From positions 18,947,945-19,011,944 of the forward strand of contig CP141132.1 in NCBI GenBank assembly GCA_035236585.1: a stretch of 64,000 nucleotides of DNA. The letters run 5' to 3'. Origin of the DNA: Warburgia ugandensis (lineage: Eukaryota; Streptophyta; Magnoliopsida; Canellales; Canellaceae). Shown piece after piece: positions 1 through 11,499 of this stretch (its first letter is position 1; each line of letters starts with the position of its first letter). The translations under genes and the position numbers were made by a program. The notes under the pieces are model-generated. The model was given only the letters and a program-made list of their open reading frames with translations, had not been told where the DNA came from and did no database searches.

Positions 1-659
1 ATTTGGGGGTCCAACTTATATAGTTCAAATCTTCCCATTCTACCCATTAAGTAATTTCATAATTACTTAATCAATCCCTTTGTATTCATTTCAACATCAT
101 TTGTAGTCTTAATTAATTTCATAATTACTTAATCAATCCCTTTGTATTCATTTTAACATCATTTGTTGATTCATAACAATTCCAAGGCAATTATAATCAA
201 AACTCATTTATTTGGATAAGATCATATGTAAAATACATGTATCTTATATATTGAATATATTCTTAAGGTCTACCTACCTTTACTTTCAACCATCCATCTT
301 CTCTTTGATCTTGATCATCATATCCTTCATGTATCTATCAAATCATATGTAGACAGTCATTCTTCAACTCATTTATACTTCTTAATTATTCTTTTGATCA
401 TCCTTACATAGGATGATTTGGATCTTATTCCCTGAATCATATTGATAAAGGGTCTAATCTATTTATCTACATTTGAATTTAATATTTATACTACTTCAAA
501 ACATACATACAATATTATGATTATTATTATTCTTGATCATTCAAGATCTCCTTATGGATCTTGTTTGATCTTTGATTATCTTAATTACCATTTTTATTAG
601 GATTAGATAGTTTACTATCCTTTTATGACTTTATTACTATTCAACCAGTTAATGTTTTA
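1..659. other. AT-rich stretch without recognised gene
   Basis: No coding frame of note. Apart from the 62-bp tandem duplication at its start I see only AT-rich sequence with many gatc/atcatt words. It lies beside a minus-strand retrotransposon leader fragment, so it may be more of that element's interior, but no domain supports this. Confidence 0.5.
52..175. repeat. 62-bp tandem duplication
   Basis: Two nearly identical copies follow head to tail: 52-113 and 114-175. Each begins with taatttcataattacttaa and contains the words ccctttgtattcatt and aacatcattt. The two differ by only a few bases, so this duplication is young compared with the surrounding elements. Confidence 0.85.
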
Positions 660-1000
660 TTGATTGAAGATAATTTATGCACTCCAAATTCTATATAGCT
701 CCTCCTTATTTTGGAATTGACTAAGGTTTACCAGTTAAAAGCTGCTCATAGAGTGGTTAATTCAATCCTCATGTAAGGAGGCGTTTAGACCTCATAAACG
801 TCGTTAGAAGGTGGGGGAAGAGTGAGGCTCTATTAGAGAACCCCCTTAACCATTATATTTAACATTTACTGGGGTGACCTTAACTCAACCTTCATAAGGT
901 TCCTATGAGCATTAAACCCTAAGTACTCTTGCTATTTAATTTTAATTAAATCCATGAACATTTAAAATGTCATTCATGAGGCTTATTATTCTCCTAATTT
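660..1000 (-). mobile_element. 5' leader fragment of an element B-like gypsy retrotransposon
   Basis: The stretch around 750-800 (ggttaattcaatcctcatg, then aaggaggcgtttagacctca) is the reverse complement of the leader of element B at 39,395-39,450, with only scattered mismatches. The match puts a minus-strand relative of B here, represented by untranslated leader between PBS and gag. The gag that should follow to the left is not recognisable, and the LTR expected to the right is masked by another LTR-like block. Confidence 0.65.
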
Positions 1001-2115
1001 GGGCCAAGGAAATAATATTCCTTATATTGTCCTACTAACTATAGCCCTTACTATTATTAAGTTCATGTCCATATTCATTGTAAATGTTTATCAATATCTA
1101 TTTTTATTTAATTATATTTTCCATGTAATTTACATAACATGAACCTTTTAAGCTTAAATAAATAAATCTAACAATTAAATCTACTAAGCAAATAAAAGAA
1201 TATTTACAATAGAATTTAATAATTCACACGCTCATTTGAATACATCATATTTATTCATTTTGATCAAATGATCATATTTTGATTTCTATTCATTTTTCAT
1301 TCCATTAAGGGTTTTGATCTTAATCTTTTATTTTTATTCAAATCTATCACATTCTTTTAATATGATATCATCATTAGATCATTGATTCATCTCATCATAT
1401 GATCTGATCTTTCTTAATCCAACCGATCAAGAAGATCTTAAGTCAATTTATCCATAGATTTCATTCTATCCCAAATTGGCTACCTTAGGCCATTCATTTC
1501 TTATGATCTTATCATTAGATCATCATCCATACTGTTTTATAGCTTCTGATCATGCTGTATTGGTCAGATCAAGTAAATCCATGATTATTTTTAAGATTTC
1601 TCTTCCATTAAGGTTAAATTTCTTAATTCAGCATAGATTAGTTACATCTATCTCTTGATTCCATGTTCCCTCATCACTAGATCATTGATGGATAAAAAAT
1701 CCAAGGTCTGATCATGTCAGATTTGATTGATCTTGGGAATTAGTATCTCTTTTTGTAATTTATGAATATTTACAGGGAAAATAACATAAATTTTATATTT
1801 CCATTAGATTCTACTTTTTACCAGGAATCCAGAGCTTCTTTCCAATCTTGATTGGGAGTTAAAATGAGCTTTGAATTGAAGTTTTAAGGTTTCAAATCAA
1901 AACAAGAGGCCGGTGTATAGGGAGGGGTGACTTGGGATAGCTGAGACGGTCCAATCTGGACCATCAAATCTACTTTTCCCTGATCAATGGCTAAATCTTT
2001 TTGAAATTTCACTGTGAACCTAGATTTGGGGTTTTCAAGGTTCCACAATTCCATCCAATGGCTTAGAATCCTCATCTTAGCCGTTCTTGGGTGGTTCCCA
2101 TCGAGGGTTCACCAG

Positions 2116-2154
2116 ATCTATTTCACTGGTGAACCAGTAGCTGGTGAAATAGAT
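2116..2154. repeat. Inverted repeat (11-bp perfect arms)
   Basis: ATCTATTTCAC (2,116-2,126) is perfectly complementary to GTGAAATAGAT (2,144-2,154) across a 17-base spacer. An overlapping smaller hairpin, ACTGGT-ga-ACCAGT, lies at 2,125-2,138. The two stems share bases and so are alternative folds. Function is unknown; it is inside an LTR-like block. Confidence 0.8.
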
Positions 2155-2762
2155 TGAATAGTGAATCATGGGTTTTTGATCAAAAATGAAGGGGACTTTT
2201 GCTGGGCATTGAAGGGAAGTTGGCCTACCTCTTTTCTTCTGATGGGTTTGTGCCGGAGACCCCAATTCTGATGCTGAAATCTAGTGTCAAAGTACAGTCA
2301 GTGCTCACCTATTTCCACCTACTAGTGAGCCCTCATTGGAGCCATAGAAGGAGCAAGGATAGAAGGGAATTGAAGAGGGGAGTAAGGGAAAACTGATTTG
2401 GGGTTCCAGGGTGTTTTCCAGTGCTGGAGGAGGGTAAATCCATGAAGATCTTGCCTGATTTTGAAGTCCTAGCTAGACGACTAGGGTTTCCATAAATTTC
2501 TTATTGTTAGGGTGCTTGCAAGTGCTGGGGAAGGGAGACAGGAGACGGGTTTTGAAGAGGGGAGTGCAGACAACCCTATTCCGGTGTTCCTGAGTAGTTA
2601 CCAGTGCCGAAGGGGGAGATTGGAGATGATTTTTGTTGGGTTGGGGAAAACTCTAGCCATAGGGTCATCGCACTTGTTAGGTGGAAGGTGCTCCTGGGAC
2701 ATGCTAGCCTAGCATAGGCTGGTTCTTGTGTTAGGCACGTGTGGGGATCGCCGCTACGGCTA

Positions 2763-2873
2763 GAAAGAGAGGAGAGAGAAAAAGAAAAAAAAGAAAAGAA
2801 AAAAGGAAAAAGAGAGAGAAAGAGAAGGAAAGAGAGAGAGAGAGGGAGAGGGAGAGTGGGAGAGCCTTGGGGA
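2763..2873. repeat. Purine (GA/A)-rich low-complexity tract
   Basis: About 110 bases contain almost only A and G on the plus strand (agagagag runs, aaagaaaa runs, gggagaggg). On the minus strand, which is the LTR sense strand, this is a polypyrimidine tract. Similar pyrimidine-rich stretches occur in other LTRs of this window (33,440-33,700, 43,490-43,760, 57,460-57,720, 60,000-60,600). Confidence 0.85.
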
Positions 2874-3021
2874 TCTGTGCAATTTCATGCAGCCTGAAGG
2901 AGGACTATTTATAGTGTTATTTTTGCATTATTTTAATTAAAATTTTAATTATTTTTTATTTTAAATGAGTTTTTACTTTTCTTATAAAATTAAAAGCATA
3001 GTCCTCATCATTGATATTTCC

Positions 3022-3044
3022 TGAGCTGGCTATCCACCAGCTCA
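3022..3044. repeat. Short perfect hairpin
   Basis: TGAGCTGG at 3,022-3,029 pairs perfectly with CCAGCTCA at 3,037-3,044 around a 7-base loop. It lies in the LTR-like block near its start as read on the minus strand. A rho-independent-type terminator is not implied in a plant genome. Confidence 0.7.
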
Positions 3045-3381
3045 CCTAGCTTTTATGTCTGGACCCTACAGAAAAGTGAAATGACCATTTTACCGTTATG
3101 GGTAAATGTAAATTCACAAAAATTACAAAAAATAGGGATTTTTCACCTGAGCTCAGATTTTGGTGTGCTTATAGTCATTCTGACCAGTTTCTCATGAATG
3201 ATTCCAAATATCTGTGTTTCAAGACCTGGTTCTTTTTTTTAAAATTAATATTATATTAAATATAATATTCCACTTTGATTTTCATAAAAATTCTAATTAA
3301 TTCCAAATAATTCTAGAAAAATTGGGGTTTTTACATCAAGCTCTTACAAAGAGAAATTACATGAAAATACAAGAAAAATAG

Positions 3382-4309
3382 TGAAGTAAAATACTTACTA
3401 CATTATTAGATGAAGAAGGGAAATGAGTTTTTCTTTTCCCTCCAACTTCACTTCTTCTTCTTCTTCCTCTCCTTGGTCCTCTCTACTTCCTCCCATTCAC
3501 CCACTATTGACTCTCTCCTGCAATCACCATCTTTTGATAAAAGTGGAATGGTTATATGTGCTTTCTCTTCATAGCATTAATATCACCCTGTTGTTTGCAA
3601 AAAGTCAAGTGACTAAACTTACTTTTGCTAGTCACTCTCCTTGTGACTCATGGCAACAATATAGAGTTACCATCCTTAAGATCTCCACCCTTCATCCATC
3701 CATCCATCTAATTCCAATCACTTGTTTTGACTTGATCTTCACTTTAGGATGTAATCCCTCATCATTACATGATATCCCATATGCTCTCTTATCATTCATA
3801 TGATATACATATACATTCCCAACCTTGTGGGCCCTTGATGTGTGAAAGAATGAATGATTGAGTGGGACCCATGTATAATCTTTTACTTTCACACTATAGT
3901 GTGAGTGATCTTGGCTTGAGCTTAGTGGTGGAATAGATAAATTGATCTTCAAAGACTTGGGCTTCTACTTCTTCACTTGATATTGTTTATCAAAATAAGA
4001 TCAATCTGAGCCATCCATTTATATTTAAACTTGAATGGCAAGATAAAATGTTGATTGGCTTGATCTCTCCACTTGGATCTTAGCATATAACTTATAAAAC
4101 ATAGAAAATTCCTCATTAGTATTATTTTACCAATGGTTTTAAACATAATTAGCTTTGGATGATGATTTAACCCTAGAATTACTCTAAATTATGATTAGAT
4201 GGAGATTAATTAGTTTAGTGCAAATCCATCATATGAGTGTAAAAATGATCAATCTCATGCACTAAACTAATACAAAATTTATAGTTTTTTATACAAAATT
4301 AAGCACTCA
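3382..4309 (-). mobile_element. Short LTR of the TGAnAAGT family (928 bp)
   Basis: On the minus strand it starts TGAGTGCTTAATTTTGTATA, matching the LTR starts at 7,782 and 9,704. It ends with a sequence whose plus-strand form, TGAAGTAAAATACTT, resembles the end of LTR2 (TGGTGTAAAATTACTT at 5,186). The motif ATAG flanks both ends (3,378-3,381 and 4,310-4,313), close to a target duplication but not a clean 5 bp. At about 0.93 kb it is far shorter than its 2.5-kb relatives, so it is an internally deleted form. The inner part (about 3,980-4,270) is also found at 24,200-24,500. Confidence 0.6.
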
Positions 4310-4313
4310 ATAG

Positions 4314-4606
4314 TCTCCAGGACTTATAATAGTGCAAAGCACGCATGCCTCAATCTTACAGCCATCTCATACATGCCTGCTTTCAGGTCTTATGGCTGCC
4401 CCACACATGCATGCCTCCAGGTCTCATGGTACTCATGGAGCACCTACCAAAATAGTGATCAAAACCACATCTCCAGGACTTAGGGCTACTTAGAGAGTGC
4501 TTGTAAAAAATATTGATGAAATCCATATCCACTAATATAGTTGCTTGTAGAGCACTTGCCTAAAGCATGAAACCATAATCATCAGGGCTTATAGTTGCTC
4601 GTAGAG
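4314..4606. repeat. 58-bp tandem repeats, left part of a split array
   Basis: Degenerate repeats of the pattern 'aggacttatggctactcatagagtgcctgcctaaa...' recur at about 58-bp steps, for example 'gggcttatagttgctcgtag' at 4,584-4,603. The same unit resumes at 9,705, across the LTR insertion. The first copies (4,314-4,440) are the most diverged (gcatgcctccaggtctcatgg). Confidence 0.75.
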
Positions 4607-5185
4607 TAGTATAACTTTAAATATACTCACAAAAGCATGAATCAAAGTAGTAATTGCACTTTAGTGAGGTCAATCTCATAAGGAATCTTATAGATTTCTT
4701 TTATGTAATTGGATCTTGATTATATTACCTATCCTAGCTAAGAAAGATTATATTTTTATTAATCTAGGAATTTAAATAACATGAAAATAAAAATATGAAT
4801 GGAATTAGAAACTTAATCTAAGAAAACTTTCTAAAACTAGAACTAGGAACTAACTAAACTAATCTAAAAATGTACCTGACTTAAGTATCAAATAAAACAA
4901 CCCAAACATGAACTAAAATAATCAATCAAAGCATGCAAGTTAAAGGAATAAAATTCAAAAGAATGCACATAAACCTTAGCTGGGTGAGCATGGTAATTGG
5001 TGGGTGCATGGAATTTAAAGCATGAAACATCAGATTCAAAGGCATTAAACATAAGAATCAAAGGACTTAGAGCATTAGAATATTCATGAAAAGTGTGCAT
5101 GGAACATGAGATCATGAAGCACATGATTAAATGGAAGTTAAATATTAGAATCAAGCAAGAAAGACACACATGATGCTAAGAGAAA

Positions 5186-7782
5186 TGGTGTAAAATTACT
5201 TGCAAGTGCATGAATCAAAGTAGTATTTCGCATGAGAGAGGTTAAACTGATGAGGAATCTCACAAATTTGTATGTTTGATGGATTTTATTTAAAGTGCTT
5301 AACTTCAGACAAAGAGAGAGACTAATATGATTTGAATTTAAACTAGAAAAGTAAATGCATGAAATTAGAAACCGCAATTAATGAAAATTTGCTAAAATTA
5401 AAACTAAGCAATAGAATTAGAAACTTAACTAAGATGCACTTAACAAAAGAGCTATTGCAAAAACTAGAACAAATTAAACTAAGAAACTTAAGGAAACTAC
5501 CAAAAAGGAAACTTTCCTAATTTAACACTTTCCCATACAAGAAAGTTTCTAAAAACAAAACTTTCTAAAACTTAAAAAGGAACTCTTCTAAACCTAAATT
5601 AAGATAAAAAAAACTAAATAATAATAGCTAAAAAAAGATTAAGAAACTAAATTAACAAAAAATCAAAGAGGAAATCAACCTAGTTCCATGCACATGATCC
5701 ATGGATTGTGTGCATGGTTCATACATTGAAAGATGATCATATTTGATGCTTTAAATGAAAATTAACATGAAAAATAACCAATGAACTCAATAAATAAACT
5801 AAAAGCATGAATGGATTTCTATGGTGCCAAGCAATTAATATGTTTTGATGGATGGAAACAAAGTATAAAGATTAAAGGGAAATTTCCAGATTTCAAGCAT
5901 TAAGTACTTCAAAACAAATCATGCATATAAACCAACTAAAACAATAAATTTATACAATATAACAAATCAGATCTATACTACTTTCATGAAAGAAACATCC
6001 CACAATAAGAATCCTCAATGGACTTTATTGAATCAATGTCAAAATACACCAAAAGTCTGCTCATATAACATGTATGAAAAGTTGGAAATTGTGCATTAAA
6101 TTATTATGGCCTAAATCATAATCTAAACCATAAAATAACTTCAATCTAATAATCACAAACAAAAATAAGCTAACATGCAAAGGAAGCCAAAAAAGGAATT
6201 CTAGAGAGAAGATGGCTAAGATGATGAACTAAAGTAAGGAAATTTGACCTAAAATGAGGATGAAAAGTTAAGGTAGAAAATGTGGAATTCAAGAGATGGA
6301 TCCAAGGCTCTAAGCTATCTCTTATCTTGGATGTTACTACTAGAGAAGATTTAACTTAGATCTTGATTGAATGACAAACAAAATCTATGAATTAGAAGAT
6401 GTAAAACAAAGAAAACTAAGACAATGAAACTTAAGTAATGAAGGCAAACTTATCAACATAAATTGGAAGGCAATAACAAGAGGAATAACTATAAATCCAA
6501 AGCAAGAATAGCACCACAAGAAAACCCAAAGTCTAGCTTCAAAGGATTTCAAAGGATACCAAAGGAGAGCTATGTTTTTAGGTTGTCTCACCCAACCCTT
6601 ACTTGGTAGAAAACATGGGAAACCCTGGGGGATTTACAGATGGCTAGGTTTTTAACTTAGGAAAGGTTGAATCATGGAGGAAAGGATATTTAGATCTAGG
6701 GTTTTGATGAAGGATGTTAGATGGAGAGTGAAGGAGGAAAGTTAGGTGGAAGATGATGTAGTCATGGATGACATGGTAGGTTTCCAAGTTGAGCGAGGGA
6801 GATGTGTCTTTTTCTTAAGGAGATGTGGGACTCCTCCCCTCCTTATTGGATGGTGATTGGCTAGAATAGAGAGCATAATGGAGAAGAAAATAAGGTGAAA
6901 AGTTAGGACAAACCTAGGATTTGATGTTCTTTGAATGGACATAGATCTAAGGGTTTCCTAATTAGGAAACCACCAAAATTGACAGCTAAGCTAGGGGGAG
7001 GCATCACCTTTTAGGAAGGTGGTTCCCTCCTTAAGTCAAAAGACATGGAACCCTAGGTCATGGTGGAGAAAAAGGTTATGAAATGGATTAGAAAAGTGGG
7101 GTTTTCTCTCTTGATGGGTCCCTCAATGCATTATCATCTTACTTTTTACAATTCTCTCTCAAATTACCTCAAAGATCACACTTTTAAAATAGAATAGTTG
7201 CTTGTTTTGATGCTCCAATCGTGTGCCTTCATGTGACATTCATCCATGGCTTCATGAGTCACTTTGATGGCTCATTCCTTAGTAGCTAAGTGTCTTCAAT
7301 GCTTGGCTTTAAGACTTGAGTAGCTTAGCTTCCTTGGGTCTCATGTATGGATCTTCTCTGGCAAAGTGATGGAAATGCATGGCTTGTTGACATGGGTCAT
7401 TTTAATCACCTTTGCTACCTTCCAAATTCTTCTGTGGACTTCAACCCCGCACCCCCCAGCAAGGGCATGTTGTCCCCTACACCCTCAGTGAGCTAACTGT
7501 GTAACTCAACCCATGAAAAACTCTATGAAGTGCAATATAAGCTGTTGCATCATCTTCTCACTTTCTACAAGAGAGTAAAAAATATATAACTAAGTTCTAA
7601 AAAACTATGGCGATTCACATACATACTATGGATCAGCTTCTGAACCTATAAAATATCAAACTTTTGAATCATTAGTTCAAAATGCATTTTTACAAAATTT
7701 TGGAAAAACCCTAGAAATAACACTGTCTTATAAAACATAGGACACCAATTGGCACTTTTTATACAAAATTGAACACTTATCA
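5186..7782 (-). mobile_element. LTR2: solo LTR nested in LTR1
   Basis: This LTR has clean ends: the plus-strand form begins TGGTGTAAAATTACTTGC and ends ...GAACACTTATCA, giving TG...CA on both strands, within a 5-bp target duplication AGAAA (5,181-5,185 and 7,783-7,787). Its length is 2,597 bp. The minus-strand start TGATAAGTGTTCAATTTTG is close to that of LTR1, so one family inserted into its own older copy. Small open frames (5,138-5,377, 6,385-6,591, 6,742-6,942, all minus) are chance frames. Confidence 0.88.
7425..7512 (-). mobile_element. Candidate tRNA-derived SINE head or other small insertion
   Basis: A GC-rich patch in an AT-rich LTR contains, on the minus strand, TTAGCTCACTGAGGG followed about 45 bases later by GGGGTTGAAGTCC. 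These resemble the A box (TRGCNNAGYNGG) and B box (GGTTCRANYCC) of RNA polymerase III promoters, each with mismatches. The corresponding place in LTR1 has no such patch. A chance GC-rich segment cannot be excluded, and no 3' tail or target duplication was established. Confidence 0.3.
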
Positions 7783-8640
7783 AGAAACATAGTTTATTGT
7801 ATTGAAAATATTACAACTTTGTTGTACCATACACATTAGATATTCAAATTGAAATTTCACACAAAGGGTGCACAACATTCAAAGCATGAAATAAAAGATT
7901 AACGTTCAATCTTCAAGCATTTCAACATCCAAAAGATTGCATGTGTTTGAACCCAAAAGAGAGAGAGAGAGTGAAAGAGAGATGGGTAGGAATGAATACA
8001 AACTAGAAATGGGTAAGAACTAAAGGAGAACATGGATGATTCAAAGGATACTGTTTTGGTTGTCACTACAATAGATAGTTGGCCTTGGATCAAAGAGAAC
8101 TAAGCAAACTTAGAAGCAAAACACAATGGAAAACAAGCCCAGAAATGTGCTCATGGAATTAAGAAACAATACAAGGCAACAGAGAAAGGAAACAAGAAAG
8201 GAAAACCAACTTGGAAATTCTTGGTAACTAGAGGTAGAAGAAGTGTTGAAGTTGGAATGGTGGAGGCATCATGAACCATTGAAGGAGGATGTGTTAAAAT
8301 CCTAGAGGATAACTTAAGAGGAAAGCCCTATTTTTTAAGGAAAAGAAGCATTTGCACTCTCCATATAATTCATGCATTGAATGCCTTGGGTTTTATAGAT
8401 GGATTCTATTTTTAATTTTGATAAGATTCCATCCTAAGGATAAGGGGAAGAAAATAGAAGAATTGGAGATGGGATATCAATGAAAATTAGGGTGTGAAGA
8501 TGTTTTTAGAATGTCTTACAATGTCTCAGAAAGCTTGTACTTGTGTGAGTGGAATAAGTTGCTATTTTTTCATGTAGCAACTAAAGTAGAAAAATAAAAA
8601 GAAAGTGAGGCATATAGGTAGTGGGGTTTTTGATGAAGAT

Positions 8641-8669
8641 TAAGTGTGAGCCACCATAATCCACACTTA
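8641..8669. repeat. Conserved LTR/leader hairpin module
   Basis: TAAGTGTG (8,641-8,648) and CACACTTA (8,662-8,669) form a perfect 8-bp stem. The surrounding ~85 bases (minus sense: ggttgtaataatacagggta ... catcaaaaaccccact) recur in element B's leader at 38,860-38,935 and in part at 61,740-61,830 in element D. Confidence 0.75.
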
Positions 8670-9704
8670 CCCTGTATTATTACAACCCATTTAATATTGG
8701 GTAACCAAAATTGTTGGACACCAAGAAGGGAGTAAGACATGGAATTCTAATAAGGGATAGAGGGCCACTTAGGCAAATGGAAATAGAAGGTTGAACAATT
8801 AGGGAAAATGGTTTGGAAGAGGAGATAATGGGGAAAGATTAGAGGTTGATGTGGAGGGTTTTAGAAGTGGAAAGGGAAAGATCACATGGAGATCTTAGAA
8901 AGGAAGATCACACATGAAACATGTATGATTTTCATTTCTAATTTCAACACTTTAGTGAGTGAGAAAGATGGATATAAAATGGGAATTTTAAAATGTCATC
9001 TCTTCTCCTATTGGTCCACATTGCATGCATATATTCCTATATGATAATCACCATCTAATACCTTGCTAATTATCTCTTGAAATCATGATTTTAGCATGGG
9101 ATAATTGTGTGTAATTCTTCTCCAATTGTGTGGTTCTGTGTAGCTTGGCTTCAATGGCATATTTCGATGGATTCTTGCTTGGTCCCTTGGCTTCATAGCT
9201 TGCATGGCTAATCTTGCTCTAGCATGGTCTTGGCTTAGGTGGCTACATTGGCTCCAAATTTCATGTGAGGATGGTGGAATTGCATGGATTTTGCATGTGC
9301 CCATTTCTAGTCATCTTTACTTCTTTCAATTACTTTCTTGAATTCATTAGCTTGCCTTAGAATGATATTGATCCTTGCTTGAACTATAGAATTGATGTAA
9401 AATGGGTCCTTACTCTCTAAGTTGATTTGGATCCTTGATACCTATCTTAAGTGATTTTGGATGTTGGATCATTCTTTCAATATCTACAAAAGATCAAAAA
9501 CCCTAGTTAATTCTTAAAAAATATATGAGAATTCAAATACTTACTTTGGATTAATTTCTAAAGATAAAAAATATCAAACTTTTAAATCATTACCTTAGAA
9601 ATGCATATGCTTTGAATTTTCAAAACACCCTAGAATAAGCCTTACAATCTATGACATATGAGATACTAATTGGGTACTTTTTATACAAAATTGAGTACTT
9701 ATCA

Positions 9705-10260
9705 TAGAGTGCTTGCCCTAAGCATAAATCAAATAACATCTTTAGAATAAAATAACAGCGATCAAAATAGCATCTCTAAGACTTACACCTACTTAGAGAG
9801 TGCTAGTTAGAAGCATCGATGAAGCCATAACCATCAGAGCTTATAGTTGCTCAAAGAGTGCCTACATAAAACATTGATAAATCTGCATCCATTAGGGCTT
9901 ATGGCTACTCGTAGGGTGCCTCTAAATTACTAATGAAAATTCATATCCCCGAGACTTATAGTGACTCATCGAGTTCTTGCCTAAAAACATCAATCAATTG
10001 CATCTCTAGGACTCACAATTGCTCTTAGGGCACTTGCCTAAAATGTGAGTCAAACAATATATCGCAACTTAGGGACACTCATAGAGTGCCTACCTAAATC
10101 ATAAATGAAATAACATATTTAGAATCAATCTCCAGAACTTACAATTGCTGGTATAATACTTACCTAGCATATCAGTCAAATAACATCTCTAGGACTTATG
10201 GCCACACATGGAATGCCTGCCTAAAACATAAATCAAATAATATCTCTAAAATCATTATGT
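9705..10260. repeat. 58-bp tandem repeats, right part of a split array
   Basis: About nine degenerate units of 56-60 bp each carry a core like 'gggcttatggctactcgtagggtgcc' followed by 'taaaacataaatcaaataacatctcta'. Unit starts can be followed at the 'agagtgc/agggtgc' word near 9,706, 9,799, 9,857, 9,915 and onward. The unit is also recognisable at 52,130-52,420. I know no named satellite matching it; it may be an internal repeat of an LTR family. Confidence 0.8.
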
Positions 10261-11455
10261 GAGGATAAAACTGTTATTTCAAAGTCTTGTGAGAAATTAT
10301 TCACATATATGCATTTCCAAGGTATGAGAACCTTTCAAACCCATATCCTCAACAAGTTATAAAAAAAATTTTCATGAGATTTCCAAACATGTATTTATCA
10401 TTCATTAGATAATGCACTTCAAGTTCCTAAAAACATGCATTCATCATCCATATCAAAACAACTAATGCCCAACCATGCATGCTTAGTTCATGGCTCATGA
10501 CAAGTAGTAATCTTATAAAAGATAATGCAACTCTTCCATGCTTTCAATCATTCAACAATGCATCCAAGAAATGATTATAGAGGATAGATATTTAAACAAT
10601 TATAAAAATGCATGTCACTAAACTGACCACAGTCAAACTAGTGACAAAGTCTCATTAGTAATGACAAACATGTTATGGCTCTAAGCCATAGTGTAGATAC
10701 TTATTGTGTTTGTCCATGGCATTAGAGATCCTTTCTAAGCATGAATGTGAATAATTTCATACGAGTGTGATCATTCAAATTCGTACCAAATGGTAGCTAA
10801 GCCATTTCAATGAGTAGTAGTAAAAATTAGGTTAAAATAAACTTTGTTAATGGCTATTGATAACAAAATTGTTATCCTATGTCTTGATTATGAAGACCTT
10901 GGCATTCTTTCCTTCAGCTTTTTGTCATGAGTACAATTATGAGTTTAATATCTTAAACTTCCTTCTACCTTGAGACCTATCATTAAATCATTCTTAAGAT
11001 ATTAGTTTACAAATGTTGCATAGGTCTCCCTATAATTCAAAGCCTATGAGTTATACTACAATCTTTATTTTGTTACTAATGAGCTCATTAGCATATTCCC
11101 TAATATTTGGACATTCCAAATGTTGTATTATCAAGCTTACAAGTTCTTATGTGCCAGTAACATGTGTAAGGTCAAACCATGTTCCACCAATTGATATGTG
11201 TCCACAAATAGTTAAAATTCAATTTCTTGATCTACATCTTAAATTTTTGGAAACTTATGAAGTCTTTTCATCAAGCCCTGATCTAAGTATTGCAAAATCC
11301 ACTAAATGTAAGTGTATGTTTCAACCAAAGTTGGAAATCCATTACTCATTTTACCTAATTTTATAATTAGGATAAACCAAGTGTTTCAAGTTCATTTTAC
11401 ATCTTTAGCTAATGTAAAAGTAAATCATGTTTCTAAGTATTTCAATATTAGCTAA

Positions 11456-11458
<3 letters not shown>
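10261..11458. other. Unassigned AT-rich stretch
   Basis: No recognisable gene or element domain. A frame of 117 codons at 11,013-11,366 (plus) has a hydrophobic start (IFILLLMSSLAYSLIF) but no family resemblance that I can name and no coding neighbours. Phrases such as 'tgacaaagtctcattagtaa' and 'ctctaagccatagtgtag' suggest more LTR material on the minus strand, without a boundary. Confidence 0.4.

Positions 11459-11486
<28 letters not shown>
11459..11486. repeat. (TA)n microsatellite
   Basis: An uninterrupted TA run of about 14 units, followed shortly by a T-rich run at 11,519-11,528. Similar TA runs occur at 15,629-15,646 and 21,363-21,385. Confidence 0.9.
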
Positions 11487-11489
<3 letters not shown>

Positions 11490-11499
11490 AGTTCCATTC

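Larger units (their letters stand above)
1001..3335 (-). mobile_element. LTR fragment, Tekay/Del-like style
   Basis: Read on the minus strand, the right edge at 3,335 starts TGTAAAAACCCCAATTTTTC, which resembles the LTR starts of element A (TGCAACAACCCTCAATTTT) and of the 13,589 LTR. A similarly built AT-rich stretch follows. The interior has a GC-richer part (2,150-2,760), a long purine tract and several inverted repeats, as is common in long gypsy LTRs. The left boundary and target duplication are not determined. Short open frames at 2,199-2,396 and 2,512-2,712 fall inside and look like chance frames. Confidence 0.55.
4607..9704 (-). mobile_element. LTR1: solo-LTR-like insertion, split by LTR2
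   Basis: The insertion is flanked by a 5-bp direct repeat TAGAG (4,602-4,606 and 9,705-9,709) and interrupts the 58-bp repeat array. On the minus strand it starts TGATAAGTACTCAATTTTG and ends near ...GTTATACTA, the terminal CA having decayed. Removing the nested LTR2 leaves about 2.5 kb, similar to LTR2 itself and to the plus copy at 21,832-24,036. No gag, pol, PBS or PPT is visible, so unequal recombination to a solo LTR is the simplest reading. A hairpin module at 8,641-8,669 recurs in the leaders of elements B and D. Confidence 0.8.

Noticed and set aside
9705..10260. CRISPR-like or centromeric satellite array
   Set aside because: Units are degenerate without repeat/spacer structure, and the array is under 1 kb and split by an LTR; nothing supports a centromere.
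11013..11366. 117-codon frame with a hydrophobic N-terminus, considered as a small secreted or membrane protein
   Set aside because: No recognisable family, no supporting neighbours or promoter, in repeat-type sequence; a chance frame cannot be excluded and is more likely.
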